Assembly (NCBI GenBank): GCA_050949055.1
Contig: JBMNFA010000001.1
Location: 992,001 to 1,056,000, forward strand
DNA: 64,000 bases
DNA from: JAEZJZ01 sp050949055
Lineage (GTDB): Bacteria; Bacillota; UBA994; UBA5500
Reading direction: 5' to 3'
Below are positions 8,533-17,427 of the stretch, one piece after another. The notes under the pieces are model-generated. The model was given only the letters and a program-made list of their open reading frames with translations, did not search any database and was not told where the DNA came from. Within the stretch, counting starts at the first letter, position 1. The number at the start of each line of letters is the position of its first letter. The position numbers and the translations under genes were made by a program.

Positions 8533-10182
8533 TCAGGGGGCGAGGTGCACCTTAGGGGTAATCTGCACTTCGAACAGACGCGGCCATGGCAGTTGCACTT
8601 GGCACTCCCAGCTCTCTACCGCTAGTTCGGTGAGGTGACCCGGCACAAGCTGATAGGTGAATGGGCCACGCATAATATCTGACCACTGGTCAATCAGGGG
8701 CTGCATGCGCCTGGTCAGCTCGGCATTCGTCTCCTGCAGTTGGTAGGACGGAATTAGTTCAGCGGGAAAACGCATCTGCCTTGCCCAGTCAGTCAGTTGA
8801 CCCCTCACTGACGCCTGGTAGCCAGCTGCATCCAGCAGATGCAGGAGGCGGTACTCCAGGTCCGCCCCCAGCCTGTCCCGCAGTTCAGGGTCGCTAGGCT
8901 GTAGCGAGGCTAGCTGAGGCCTAATTGCACTGCGAACAGCCAGATGGGAAATCACCGAGCCGATTGCGTTGGAGGCGGTGTTCCAGCCTGCGTAGGAGTC
9001 GATGGCGTCTGCGCCTGCCAACCGATATAGCTCAGCGGTGAAGACCAAATCAGCTTGATTGACCAAAGCTACATCTATCACACCGGTTTGGCGCCCTAGG
9101 GCCCGCTGGGCGCTCACCGATGCGGCCACCGTCCCCGCATGGGCGTCCCCCGGGCGGGCATGTACGAATACCTGGTTGCCTGCCTGAGAGTCGCCAATGA
9201 CTGCACCCGAGAATTCGATCTTCTCCCGAATAGCAGTCAGCAGCGGAGCGGATTCAAATAAAGCGACCGTCTCAGCGTCACTTGGCTGCTCAAAATGCAG
9301 CCAGAACTCTGGACTGACTCCACTGCGGTCGAGTACCAAGCGGGCCAAGGCCAGCATGCTGATCTCGTCTGCGCCGGTAAGACCGTATACCCTGTCTTGC
9401 ACCCCTAGTTGCTCGGCCTGCTGCATCAACTCCCGCTGATGCAGGTTGGCTAACCCGAACGGTGCCGCGTCGTCCAGGGTAATGGCCAAGCGGTCTACCG
9501 CCCCAGAAGTGGTCAAGTGCAGCAGTTGTTCGCAGATAGCTCTGCTGGCCGTGTAGACCAGTTGGTAGTCCTGCAGGATTTGCGTCGGCAGGGTCTGCTG
9601 CAACTCAGTCAGCTCAGCCAATTGGCTGGTGGTAGCCAGACTCTGCACCGCCATGTCCGCCAGTTGGCCGTAGCGCGTCAGCTGTTCTCGGTATGCCCAT
9701 CCGGCGTTACCATGCTGCGTGGGCAGCTGCCTGGGCAGGACGCTAATCAGGGTAACATCCAAAGCCTGGTGCTCCTGCAACAAGTCGCTGAGGGACTGCA
9801 TTCGCTGCGACAACTCGCTATAGGATCGCGGGTGGCGGGATGCGATCAAGCCCCCGGAGAGCAAGCCGTTACTGACGATGATGGCCGCGTCCACCTGAGG
9901 CAGCGTCCCGCTCAACCATTCCATCAAGCGGGCACTATCGCCCGGCTCCAGGTATTGATCAAGCATCTCCCCGGGGGGTATGAACAGTCGATAACCGGCC
10001 ATACGGGCTAGGAGAGCGACATGCTGAGTATTTACAGGCCGGCTGTCCAGCGGAAGCAGCAGTACCTTCAGCGGCTCTGTCACCGTCGGTGGTGACGGCG
10101 CCACAATCTGACAGGCGGTAGATAAGGCCATCAGGATCACCGCTAACAACGCGGCCCAAAACCTCTGCCCCTTCTGGTGCAC
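8533..10182 (-). CDS. DUF4127 family lipoprotein
   Basis: A 549-residue protein of the DUF4127 family, whose function is not established. With the GTG start at 10182 (AAAGG nine bases upstream) the N-terminus is a lipoprotein signal, a hydrophobic run followed by the lipobox LSTAC, so it should be anchored outside the membrane. Recognisable family sequence begins at LLLPLDSRPVNTQHVALLA and includes LLSGGLIASRHP, GADEISMLALARLVLDRSG and SYAGWNTASNAIGS. An upstream in-frame ATG at 10260 would add 26 residues without a good ribosome binding site. It stands apart from pspC downstream of the wall-polymer operon and converges on rnj. Confidence 0.8.
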   Translation of the reverse strand: MHQKGQRFWAALLAVILMALSTACQIVAPSPPTVTEPLKVLLLPLDSRPVNTQHVALLARMAGYRLFIPPGEMLDQYLEPGDSARLMEWLSGTLPQVDAAIIVSNGLLSGGLIASRHPRSYSELSQRMQSLSDLLQEHQALDVTLISVLPRQLPTQHGNAGWAYREQLTRYGQLADMAVQSLATTSQLAELTELQQTLPTQILQDYQLVYTASRAICEQLLHLTTSGAVDRLAITLDDAAPFGLANLHQRELMQQAEQLGVQDRVYGLTGADEISMLALARLVLDRSGVSPEFWLHFEQPSDAETVALFESAPLLTAIREKIEFSGAVIGDSQAGNQVFVHARPGDAHAGTVAASVSAQRALGRQTGVIDVALVNQADLVFTAELYRLAGADAIDSYAGWNTASNAIGSVISHLAVRSAIRPQLASLQPSDPELRDRLGADLEYRLLHLLDAAGYQASVRGQLTDWARQMRFPAELIPSYQLQETNAELTRRMQPLIDQWSDIMRGPFTYQLVPGHLTELAVESWECQVQLPWPRLFEVQITPKVHLAP

Positions 10183-10292
10183 TGTGGACACCCTTTCTTC
10201 TGCTCGTGTTGCTGCGGTTACGACTTCTGCACAGAAGAAGCGGGCTGGCGTCTGCGCCACCCGCTTCGCCTCACTTAAGTCACTGGCATACC

Positions 10293-10805
10293 CTACATCT
10301 CTTTCCGTCGGCTAAAACTGCTGACCAACAGCACCAACCCCAGCAGCAGCGGGATCAGCGGCCACCAGACGCGGATCCAATGGCGGAAGACATAGCTCAA
10401 GTTAAAGAAGCGGTTGGCCAGCATGTAGCTGCCGATACCGATCAGGATCAGAGCCAACAGCCGCTGGCCGCTACCACTGTCCTGCCCGGTGTACTGGGAG
10501 CCAGACTGCTGAGACGAGGGCTGCTCCCCTTGCTCTGCCCTGTAAGGACGATCCGGTTCTGCGGAATGCCATTCCGTCTGCTGCGAAAACCCATGGTCCG
10601 GCCGCTGCCTGTCCGCCACCTGCCACTGATCAGGCATGATGATCGCCGCAACGATGTAGGCCAGAACTCCGGATCCCCCCACCAGGGAGAAGAATACAAA
10701 CCCCAGACGTACCAACGTCACATCCACCGCTAGATATTCGGCCAATCCTGCGCAAACACCAGCCAGCATCGCTCCCTGGCTGGTCTTGTACAAGCGCTTT
10801 CCCAT
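10293..10805 (-). CDS. PspC-domain membrane protein
   Basis: 170 residues. The N-terminal PspC domain (residues 1-65) begins MGKRLYKTSQGAMLAGVCAG, with a transmembrane helix ending AAIIMPDQ. A hydrophilic Q/S/G-rich linker (about 66-120) and two C-terminal membrane helices with a WPLIPLLLGLVLL segment follow, resembling LiaF or LiaI-type proteins. Such proteins commonly sense or buffer envelope stress; the role here is inferred. The start ATG 10805 has AGAGGAG upstream; a longer frame reaching the upstream gene is not supported. It is 29 bases beyond the TagA-type gene and may be its last operon member. Confidence 0.85.
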   Translation of the reverse strand: MGKRLYKTSQGAMLAGVCAGLAEYLAVDVTLVRLGFVFFSLVGGSGVLAYIVAAIIMPDQWQVADRQRPDHGFSQQTEWHSAEPDRPYRAEQGEQPSSQQSGSQYTGQDSGSGQRLLALILIGIGSYMLANRFFNLSYVFRHWIRVWWPLIPLLLGLVLLVSSFSRRKEM

Positions 10806-10834
10806 CAGGGCATTCTCCTCTCGTGACCAGCTCT

Positions 10835-11566
10835 CTATCTGGTCCATTTCTGCCAAAGTACCGCCCAGATGAACTTGGGCAGCACCAGCATGCGCCAGAA
10901 ACGTCCCGGCTGCTTCCACAGGCGAAACAGCCATTCCAGGCTAGAGCGCTGCATCCATAGGGGTGCCCGCTCCGCCGTCCCTGCCAGTATATCAAAGGTG
11001 CCACCCACTCCGATACCCACCGGCACACCGCTACCCGCTAAATGTTGATGCAGCCATAGATCCTGCTTGGGTGCTCCCATGGCCACCAAGAGGATGTCTG
11101 CTTTGCTCTGCTTGATGTCGTGCAGCACCATCGGCAATTGGTCGGCGGTGAAATATCCATCCCGATAACCGGCGATCACTATCCCTGGGTAAAGCTGCTG
11201 CAGCCTGGTAGCTGCCGCCTGCACCACCTGGGGCCGCGCCCCCAATAGGTAGAAGCGCCAACTGGCTCGCTGTCCGTAATCTGCCAGCTCGTGCACCAGG
11301 TCAACCCCGGCCACCCGTTCAGGCAGCGGTTTGCCCAGCAGGCGCGAGGCCAACACCACTCCCATGCCGTCCGCGGTTACCAAATCGGCGTCATGCAACA
11401 CCAAGAACAATTTGGGATCGCGCCAGGCAGTGTATAGGATCTCCGCGTTGGCGGTGACCACCTGGCAGGTCCGTCGCTCTGCGATGCTGGCCGCAATCCG
11501 ACTAACCGCCGACCGCATGGTCAGCGCATCCACTGAGCTACCTAAGACCTCTATTTTGTCACTCAT
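10835..11566 (-). CDS. WecG/TagA/CpsF family glycosyltransferase
   Basis: 243 residues, typical of the GT26 family. TagA adds N-acetylmannosamine to undecaprenyl-PP-GlcNAc in teichoic acid linkage-unit synthesis at the inner face of the membrane. Signatures seen are VTANAEILYTA, DLVTADGMGVV, ERVAGVDLV, LLVAMGAPKQDLWL and VGIGVGGTFDILAG. The ATG overlaps the csaB stop by four bases (ATGA), so the two are translationally coupled. Which sugar is used and which polymer is made cannot be read from sequence. Confidence 0.93.
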   Translation of the reverse strand: MSDKIEVLGSSVDALTMRSAVSRIAASIAERRTCQVVTANAEILYTAWRDPKLFLVLHDADLVTADGMGVVLASRLLGKPLPERVAGVDLVHELADYGQRASWRFYLLGARPQVVQAAATRLQQLYPGIVIAGYRDGYFTADQLPMVLHDIKQSKADILLVAMGAPKQDLWLHQHLAGSGVPVGIGVGGTFDILAGTAERAPLWMQRSSLEWLFRLWKQPGRFWRMLVLPKFIWAVLWQKWTR

Positions 11567-12618
11567 ATCTGTCTCCCTCTAGCCAAAGCGACGGCTATCT
11601 CAGCATTTCTGCCAGCCAGGCGCCGTTGTTCTTGCAAGCGCCCTGCCAGTTCGTCGGCGATCAGTTGGCGCCGCTGATAGCTGTCCAGCACACATGCCAG
11701 CAGGCGCTCTGACAGCAGATCGTCAGTCGTGCCTGCCACCGGCTGGCCTATGCTCTGCAGAAATCCGCTTACCTTCGGATCATAAGCAATTCCAACCATA
11801 GGCCGCAGACAGATGGCGGACATAATCAAGGCATGCAGCCGCATGGCCACCACCAGCTCCGCCTCAGACAGCACAGACAGCAGTTGATCAAAACGCAGAG
11901 GATTGTCCACACAGACGCCTCCGGTTGATTTGGCCAACTGCCTAGCTACCGCCAAGTCGCGGTTGTAATGCAGCGGCAGAAACTGTACGTCAAAACCTTG
12001 CTGCACCAGGCCAGCTGTCGCCCGCTCCACCTGCTCCAGGAAGGGGTGCTGGCTGGGCCACTCCCGCACCGCCACCACTAGCCGCTTCTGCTGGGGCTGT
12101 CTAGCTGGCGGGCGGAGCAACAACACTGGATCAGCAGTAATCTCTATGCTTGATGTTGGCACTTCCAGCTGCTGTGCCAGCTGCCACGACTGCTGGTCAC
12201 GCACTGTGATGAAATGCATTCGTTGCAGTATTTTTCCAGTACGCTTGCGATTGCTCTGTCTGGCAATTGGCCCCAGACTATTGGCATAAAGCATGGTGGG
12301 ACGTCTTAACAGCTGGGCCAAGCGGATCAAACCCAGGTAATAATGCAAAGAACGGCTGCTGGTACTGTCCTGTAGTAAACCACCTCCGCCGCTGATGAAC
12401 AGGTCGGACCGTCGCATCTGGGCGGCTATCCGCCACAGATTGGTACGGGGAATTGCCATCACCGCGTGTTCAGCGGCAGTCCGCTGCGGATTGGCACTGA
12501 GCACAGTGAGATCGGCCTCCCCATCCAAAGCGCGCAGGCTGTCGATGATCGACTGCAGAATGGCCTCATCCCCGGCGTTGCCAAAACCATAGTACCCGGA
12601 AATCAGATATCTGCTCAT
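11563..12618 (-). CDS. csaB: polysaccharide pyruvyl transferase CsaB
   Basis: 351 residues. CsaB transfers pyruvate from PEP to a wall polysaccharide, creating the ketal that S-layer-homology domains bind. Family features: N-terminal YLISGYYGFGNAGDEAIL, DLFISGGGGLLQD, ITADPVLLL and VVAMRLHALIMSA. ATG 12618 is used because it opens exactly with the conserved MSRYLISGYYG. It overlaps the DUF5693 gene upstream and the TagA-type gene downstream by four bases each. Its presence predicts surface proteins with SLH domains elsewhere in the genome. Confidence 0.92.
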   Translation of the reverse strand: MSRYLISGYYGFGNAGDEAILQSIIDSLRALDGEADLTVLSANPQRTAAEHAVMAIPRTNLWRIAAQMRRSDLFISGGGGLLQDSTSSRSLHYYLGLIRLAQLLRRPTMLYANSLGPIARQSNRKRTGKILQRMHFITVRDQQSWQLAQQLEVPTSSIEITADPVLLLRPPARQPQQKRLVVAVREWPSQHPFLEQVERATAGLVQQGFDVQFLPLHYNRDLAVARQLAKSTGGVCVDNPLRFDQLLSVLSEAELVVAMRLHALIMSAICLRPMVGIAYDPKVSGFLQSIGQPVAGTTDDLLSERLLACVLDSYQRRQLIADELAGRLQEQRRLAGRNAEIAVALARGRQI

Positions 12619-14165
12619 CGCCAGCTCTCCCGGACAGGCCAAAGGGATCGCAGTACCACCAGCCCGATCAGACCCAGACCCAGGCCGATCCCCAATCCCA
12701 GTGCGCTGCGCATTAGGCTGAGCAACAAGGGATGGTGCAGGTGCTCGAAAGTATTTACCAGGGAGAGCTCAGCAATGAACCCCACCAAAACAGCGGGAGC
12801 GGCCAGTAGTCGACTGCCCCGTCGCCAAAGGAAGAAGCCTGCGATCAGCACCGGGTAGCCAAGAAACTCTTTGAACCGCGGCCTGACCCACAACGCCCGG
12901 TCCAGCCACTCCCGCAGGGTCAATTCCCACTGGCCGATGGGCACAGCTGACTGATTGCCTGCCCGGTTAAGCAACACATATACCGCTATCGCCAGGACTG
13001 CAAGGCCCATGATCGCACCCAGGCCACGCCAGAGACCGTGGGTTCGCTGCCCTGCGTGCCCTGGCTGCCGCCACCATAGCCAAACGATCAACAGAGAGGC
13101 TATACCTATGGGAATGGCATAAGCCAATTTGACCCCCAAGAATTGAAACTGCTTCAGCTGGAAGACAGGCAGGCTGAGCCAAGCGTGCACCGACAGGCCT
13201 CCAGCCAAGGCGCTAATACTGACGATCAGCCAGTCCACCAGCGCCTGGCCGGTCGCCCAGCCGACCACTCCTTGCTGCACGCGACGCCACCACCAGATGA
13301 AACCGGCTAATGGATAGGCAATGGCTGAGGCCAGTGCCCACAGTTGCCGCACCATCACCCATCCAAGCACCTCTGGCAGGGTGGAAGCCAGCGCCACCAT
13401 GCCGGCCAAGAGCAGCAACCAACCGACTACAATCTGTTTGCCCTGGGGCTCCCATAGCAGTCCCGCCACCAGGATCAGCAAAGCTCCCAGGCCGATCGCC
13501 TGCAAATAGTACACCCAGAGCCAAACTGGGAATCCCAGCCGCGGCCCCAGCTGTGCGCCCAATTGGTGGCCGTCACCCAGCAGCGCTTGAGCCACTGATT
13601 GCACATGACTGAGATTCTCCTCCCGGCTAGCGTCGGGGAAGAGCCGGACCACCACCAAATCTGCTTGCCGTTCCCGCACTGCGCTTGTGAATTCACTGAT
13701 GAATCGGTGTGCAGGGCGATCGTAGACCCGCAGGAGGCGATTTGCCCAATCCCCGGGCCGCAGAGCAAACTCGCCGGGAGGAAGCAGATCGATCAAACCG
13801 ACGGGAACCTGCGGCCACTGTTCCAAACCTGCCGGTGCTTGCTCAGGTAGCAAGTTATCCTCAAGAATTGCGATGGCAGGCAGCGTTGCGTTCACCTGCC
13901 AGGCCGGCCAATTCTCGGCAGATATCCTGGCGACTGCCAATATGCCCTGCGGCAGACCTGCCATCTCTACCGGATGATGCACCAGTGCATAGTTGACTCC
14001 GCTGTCCTGCAATGGTGCCCACCAACTGGGATCCACTTCGGCCGCATCTACTGCCAAACCGATTTGGCGCCACAGGGTCTCCGTTTCAGCTTTAGCGTTC
14101 AGCTGTACCCCTGAAGCCACCAATCCGGCGATCACCAGCAACAATAGCCATTGTTTTCCTCTCAT
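12615..14165 (-). CDS. DUF5693 membrane protein
   Basis: 516 residues, matching the DUF5693 family that commonly neighbours csaB in Clostridia; function unknown. A signal/anchor (1-26) precedes an extracytoplasmic domain (about 30-205, with PVGLIDLLPPGEFALRP and HRFISEFTSAVRERQADLVVV). Then about nine hydrophobic segments fill residues 215-510. The layout of a soluble outer domain followed by a polytopic module suggests a role in export or modification of the polymer pyruvylated by CsaB; this is inference from context. The start ATG overlaps the preceding glycosyltransferase stop (ATGA). Confidence 0.85.
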   Translation of the reverse strand: MRGKQWLLLLVIAGLVASGVQLNAKAETETLWRQIGLAVDAAEVDPSWWAPLQDSGVNYALVHHPVEMAGLPQGILAVARISAENWPAWQVNATLPAIAILEDNLLPEQAPAGLEQWPQVPVGLIDLLPPGEFALRPGDWANRLLRVYDRPAHRFISEFTSAVRERQADLVVVRLFPDASREENLSHVQSVAQALLGDGHQLGAQLGPRLGFPVWLWVYYLQAIGLGALLILVAGLLWEPQGKQIVVGWLLLLAGMVALASTLPEVLGWVMVRQLWALASAIAYPLAGFIWWWRRVQQGVVGWATGQALVDWLIVSISALAGGLSVHAWLSLPVFQLKQFQFLGVKLAYAIPIGIASLLIVWLWWRQPGHAGQRTHGLWRGLGAIMGLAVLAIAVYVLLNRAGNQSAVPIGQWELTLREWLDRALWVRPRFKEFLGYPVLIAGFFLWRRGSRLLAAPAVLVGFIAELSLVNTFEHLHHPLLLSLMRSALGLGIGLGLGLIGLVVLRSLWPVRESWR

Positions 14166-15280
14166 CGCTTCGCCCCCTTGCGCCCCAGCGCTGACCGATA
14201 AACCAAGTCAGTGCGACGCCACATTTCCTGCAGCGTGAACTGACGTAAAATCTTCTCCCTGGCCTGCTCGCCCCATTGCCGACGCAATTCTGGGTCCTGC
14301 AAGAGGCGGGCGATGCCCACTGCCAACTGCTTCGGTTCGGCCGCAGGCACCAACAAGCCATCATCTCCACTGGAAATCAGCTCCGGAATGCCACCTACAC
14401 CGCTGGCCACCACGGGAAGACCGGCAGCCATGGCTTCCAATACCGACAGCCCCAATGCCTCCTGCAATGACGGCAAGACAAAAAGATCGGCAGCTGCCAG
14501 TATCCCGGAAATATCCGTCTGAAATCCCAGCAGGCGCACACACCCGCCAAGGTTCAAATCGTCTATCTGCTGCTGTAGCTGCTGACGCTCTGGGCCTTCC
14601 CCTACCAACAACCACAGGAACTGATGCCCCGCTGCCTGCAGCTTCGCTGCCGCCGACAGCGCGGTGCCGAGCCCCTTCACCGAGGTGAGACGGGCTGTGG
14701 TAACTATCACCGGCAGCTGTTTGGGTACCTGCCACTGGCGGCGCCAGCCGTCGCCTTTTGCCTCCATGAATGCCTGCGCATCCACGCCATGATAGACCAG
14801 ACTGATCAACTGCTGGCTTACCCCTTCGGCGATCAGCCGCTGCCGACATGCCGCCGAGACTGCGATGATACCCTGGGTAAGATGGTCTGCCACCGCCCCC
14901 TGTATCAGGCGTTTCCAGGTCGGCACACCTCCTGCAGGCAACTCAGGACCCAAAGTGTGGCGGGTCATCACTATGGGCAGACCTAGCTGCTTGGCTGCCA
15001 ACCGCGCGGCCAGACTAGCATGGGTGTGCACCAAATCAGCCTGCCGCGGTAGATGCTTCACCAGCCAGCTCCAAAGAGGGATCGTGAAAGAGACTTCCCC
15101 TTGTGGTAAGTCTATTACCCGACAGAGGCCAGTATCCTGCAAGGCTGCATTGAGTGGGCCTTTGGGTGCCAAGACAGTGACCTGCCAACCGTGGCAGCGA
15201 GCCCCAGGTAGCAATGCCAACAGATAGCGTCCGGCACCGCCGATACCGGTATCGCTGATCACATGCACCAGATCGATCAT
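14162..15280 (-). CDS. family 4 glycosyltransferase
   Basis: GT-B glycosyltransferase of 372 residues. N-terminal acceptor domain: VHVISDTGIGGAGRYLLALL and VHTHASLAARLAAK. C-terminal GT1/GT4 nucleotide-sugar domain: VTTARLTSVKGLGTALSA, LFVLPSLQEALGLSVLEAMA and VVASGVGGIPELI, with the EX7E-type pattern around EALGLSVLE. It acts in the cytoplasm on a lipid-linked glycan. Donor and acceptor are unknown. Start and stop overlap both neighbours by four bases, so it is part of the same coupled operon. Confidence 0.93.
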   Translation of the reverse strand: MIDLVHVISDTGIGGAGRYLLALLPGARCHGWQVTVLAPKGPLNAALQDTGLCRVIDLPQGEVSFTIPLWSWLVKHLPRQADLVHTHASLAARLAAKQLGLPIVMTRHTLGPELPAGGVPTWKRLIQGAVADHLTQGIIAVSAACRQRLIAEGVSQQLISLVYHGVDAQAFMEAKGDGWRRQWQVPKQLPVIVTTARLTSVKGLGTALSAAAKLQAAGHQFLWLLVGEGPERQQLQQQIDDLNLGGCVRLLGFQTDISGILAAADLFVLPSLQEALGLSVLEAMAAGLPVVASGVGGIPELISSGDDGLLVPAAEPKQLAVGIARLLQDPELRRQWGEQAREKILRQFTLQEMWRRTDLVYRSALGRKGAKR

Positions 15281-16956
15281 GGGCGCACCTTCTCATCTGT
15301 GCGCTGCCGATAGGCGACAATCACCAGTCCGGCGAGCAACCAGAACAGCAGCAACAGACGCAGATCATACCAGTTGTAGTCAAACAACCCGTAAGCCAAC
15401 TGCCCGGCCAGAGCCGCAGCGGTGGCCACGGCCAAGGTCGGCGCTAACCGCCAACGGCTGACGGCTGCCTGCCATAGGCCCAAGCTAAATGACAGAAAAG
15501 CCACTAGCGCCACTACTCCTCCTTCGACAGCCACCTGTAGGAACAGGTTATGCGCATGCAGAGCCGGGACGATACCGTACTGGAAAATCGGATAGATGGT
15601 CGCAAAGGGCGCGATCCCCATTCCGACGCCCAGCCAAAAATTGTGCAGCCACATGTTCAGGGAGCTGTTCCAAACGTGCAGACGGACCATATTGGAGGTA
15701 TCCTCCAGGTTAACGATACTAGCCAAGCGCTGCCAAACCACTTCCGGCAGGATCCAGGGGGCCAAGAGCAGCAGTGGAGGGATTGCCCAGAACAGCCGCG
15801 GCTGCAGATAGATGGCCAGCACAAAGCCTGCGGCCACAGCGGCCAACCAAGCGCCGCGGGAAAAGGTGAGCAGTAACACCAGTCCCAACAGGCCGGTCAG
15901 GGCTGCATTGGCCAGGCGCACTGGCAACCGGGTCTTCGAGTGAATCATCGCTGCCAGCGGAAAAGGCAGCAGCGCCACCAGGTAGCCGGCGAACATATTT
16001 GGATTGTCAAAGGGACCGATCACCCTGGTGGTAATAGCGGAAACACGGATATCCACCCAGGAAATGTCCGTAGCGAAGCGCAACATATATTGGGCCACGC
16101 CCCAGAATGCGGCCAAAGCACCTGCCACCAGCGCCGCTGCCAATAGTTGCCGTAGTTGCCGCGGCGTCAATATGTGGCTATCGATCAAGAGTAGCAGGGC
16201 TAGCCCGGCGAAGTAGTAGCGCAAATAGCGCAGGGAATGGCTAACATCGGTGCTATGCCAAGCAGCCAGAAGCAGGACAATGCAGAGCATGGCGGCCATC
16301 AGCAACAGCAACGATGAGCGAATTCGCAAGCGACCCTTAATCCAACTGGTTAGCAACCCCCAAGCGATCAGGTAGGCACTGCTCAACACCGGCAGGAATG
16401 GCAAGGCAAAGGCCGCTACATAGACCGTCCCTGTCGGCTCAGCCCAGAGCAACAACAAGACCACGCCAAACAGCAACAGCTTCACTGCCCGCTGCCCCAT
16501 GGTCGGCCACTGCCAGCTAACAGCTGCCAAGGCTACCAACACCAGACTATAGAAGAGCCAACGCCACAGGGGAGGGGCGGATGCCTGCTCGTGCTCAGTC
16601 TGATTCCATTGATCATCCAACACCCACCGACCGAAGCCGATCCACAGCCCGGACAGGAGGCTATTTTCCCACAGCCAGACCAGATCCTGCCACAGCCATT
16701 GGGGCCAGCGGCCCAGCAGCCAACTACCTTCCAGCCAAGCCGTAGGAATGCGCCAGCGCAATGCGGTACGAAGCAACCACCCCACCGAGCTGCGCACGCG
16801 GCTGTGCTGGTATGCAGGCGGTCTCTCCTGCCACGGGGCGGAGAGGAGCACCGCCAGCCAACTGCCCCTAAACACTTGGACCAAGCGCCCCACCAACGCC
16901 TCCACCTGCTGCACAACCGCCGAGGCGGCAGCCCATGAGGCCAAGTTGTGCCACAT
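15277..16956 (-). CDS. O-antigen ligase/polymerase-like membrane protein
   Basis: 559 residues with about twelve hydrophobic segments and a Wzy_C-type core (about residues 250-440: LTFSRGAWLAAVAAGFVLA, the large loop ending HNFWLGVGMGIAPFA, then HAHNLFLQVAVEGGVVALVA). The H-x-H-N-x-x-L signature is typical of the WaaL/Wzy superfamily, which polymerises or ligates lipid-linked glycans outside the membrane. The N-terminal 130 residues are tryptophan-rich and less typical. In a Gram-positive it may polymerise the repeat unit or ligate it to wall or protein; the sequence does not decide. It overlaps the downstream glycosyltransferase by four bases. Confidence 0.88.
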   Translation of the reverse strand: MWHNLASWAAASAVVQQVEALVGRLVQVFRGSWLAVLLSAPWQERPPAYQHSRVRSSVGWLLRTALRWRIPTAWLEGSWLLGRWPQWLWQDLVWLWENSLLSGLWIGFGRWVLDDQWNQTEHEQASAPPLWRWLFYSLVLVALAAVSWQWPTMGQRAVKLLLFGVVLLLLWAEPTGTVYVAAFALPFLPVLSSAYLIAWGLLTSWIKGRLRIRSSLLLLMAAMLCIVLLLAAWHSTDVSHSLRYLRYYFAGLALLLLIDSHILTPRQLRQLLAAALVAGALAAFWGVAQYMLRFATDISWVDIRVSAITTRVIGPFDNPNMFAGYLVALLPFPLAAMIHSKTRLPVRLANAALTGLLGLVLLLTFSRGAWLAAVAAGFVLAIYLQPRLFWAIPPLLLLAPWILPEVVWQRLASIVNLEDTSNMVRLHVWNSSLNMWLHNFWLGVGMGIAPFATIYPIFQYGIVPALHAHNLFLQVAVEGGVVALVAFLSFSLGLWQAAVSRWRLAPTLAVATAAALAGQLAYGLFDYNWYDLRLLLLFWLLAGLVIVAYRQRTDEKVRP

Positions 16957-16959
16957 GGC

Positions 16960-17427
16960 TTAATCCCTCTTATTCAGGTCGATAACGGTGCTGGACAGGG
17001 AGTACTTGGGGCCCAATACAGTGATACTGTCACCGATACGTACTTCCAGCCCGCCAAGTCGATAGACCTGATCCGTGACATGAGCCTTGTTGGTCACCAG
17101 CATCCTGATCTCCTGATAAGGGGCACCGAGAGTGCCGACGCTGCCCGGCTCCATATCAGAGATTTGCAGTTGGGCGATCTCCCCTAAGTAGATGCCAGTA
17201 CGCTTGTCAGTCACCTTCTGACCCAGTTGCACGTTGTCAGCTATGGGTGTGAGCACATAGGCTCGCAACTCCATAATCACATCATCCTGGGGTGGAGCGA
17301 CGATCTCCTGCACATTCAACCGATCCCAAGCCAGCTTTCCACCGGCCAATAACAGTGCCAGGATGATCAAAAGATCCAGGACATTCACTTTCCCAAACAG
17401 TCTGCCGCGTTTATCGATCACAATCAT
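16960..17427 (-). CDS. DUF4330 family protein
   Basis: 155 residues, DUF4330. One N-terminal transmembrane helix (about 15-32, VLDLLIILALLLAGGKLAW) precedes an extracytoplasmic domain of beta character (VIMELRAYVLTPIADNVQLG, IYLGEIAQLQI). Function unknown; the family often occurs with glycosyltransferases and O-antigen-ligase-like genes. It overlaps the upstream glycosyltransferase gene by 17 bases and lies three bases before the ligase gene, so it is an operon member. Confidence 0.85.
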   Translation of the reverse strand: MIVIDKRGRLFGKVNVLDLLIILALLLAGGKLAWDRLNVQEIVAPPQDDVIMELRAYVLTPIADNVQLGQKVTDKRTGIYLGEIAQLQISDMEPGSVGTLGAPYQEIRMLVTNKAHVTDQVYRLGGLEVRIGDSITVLGPKYSLSSTVIDLNKRD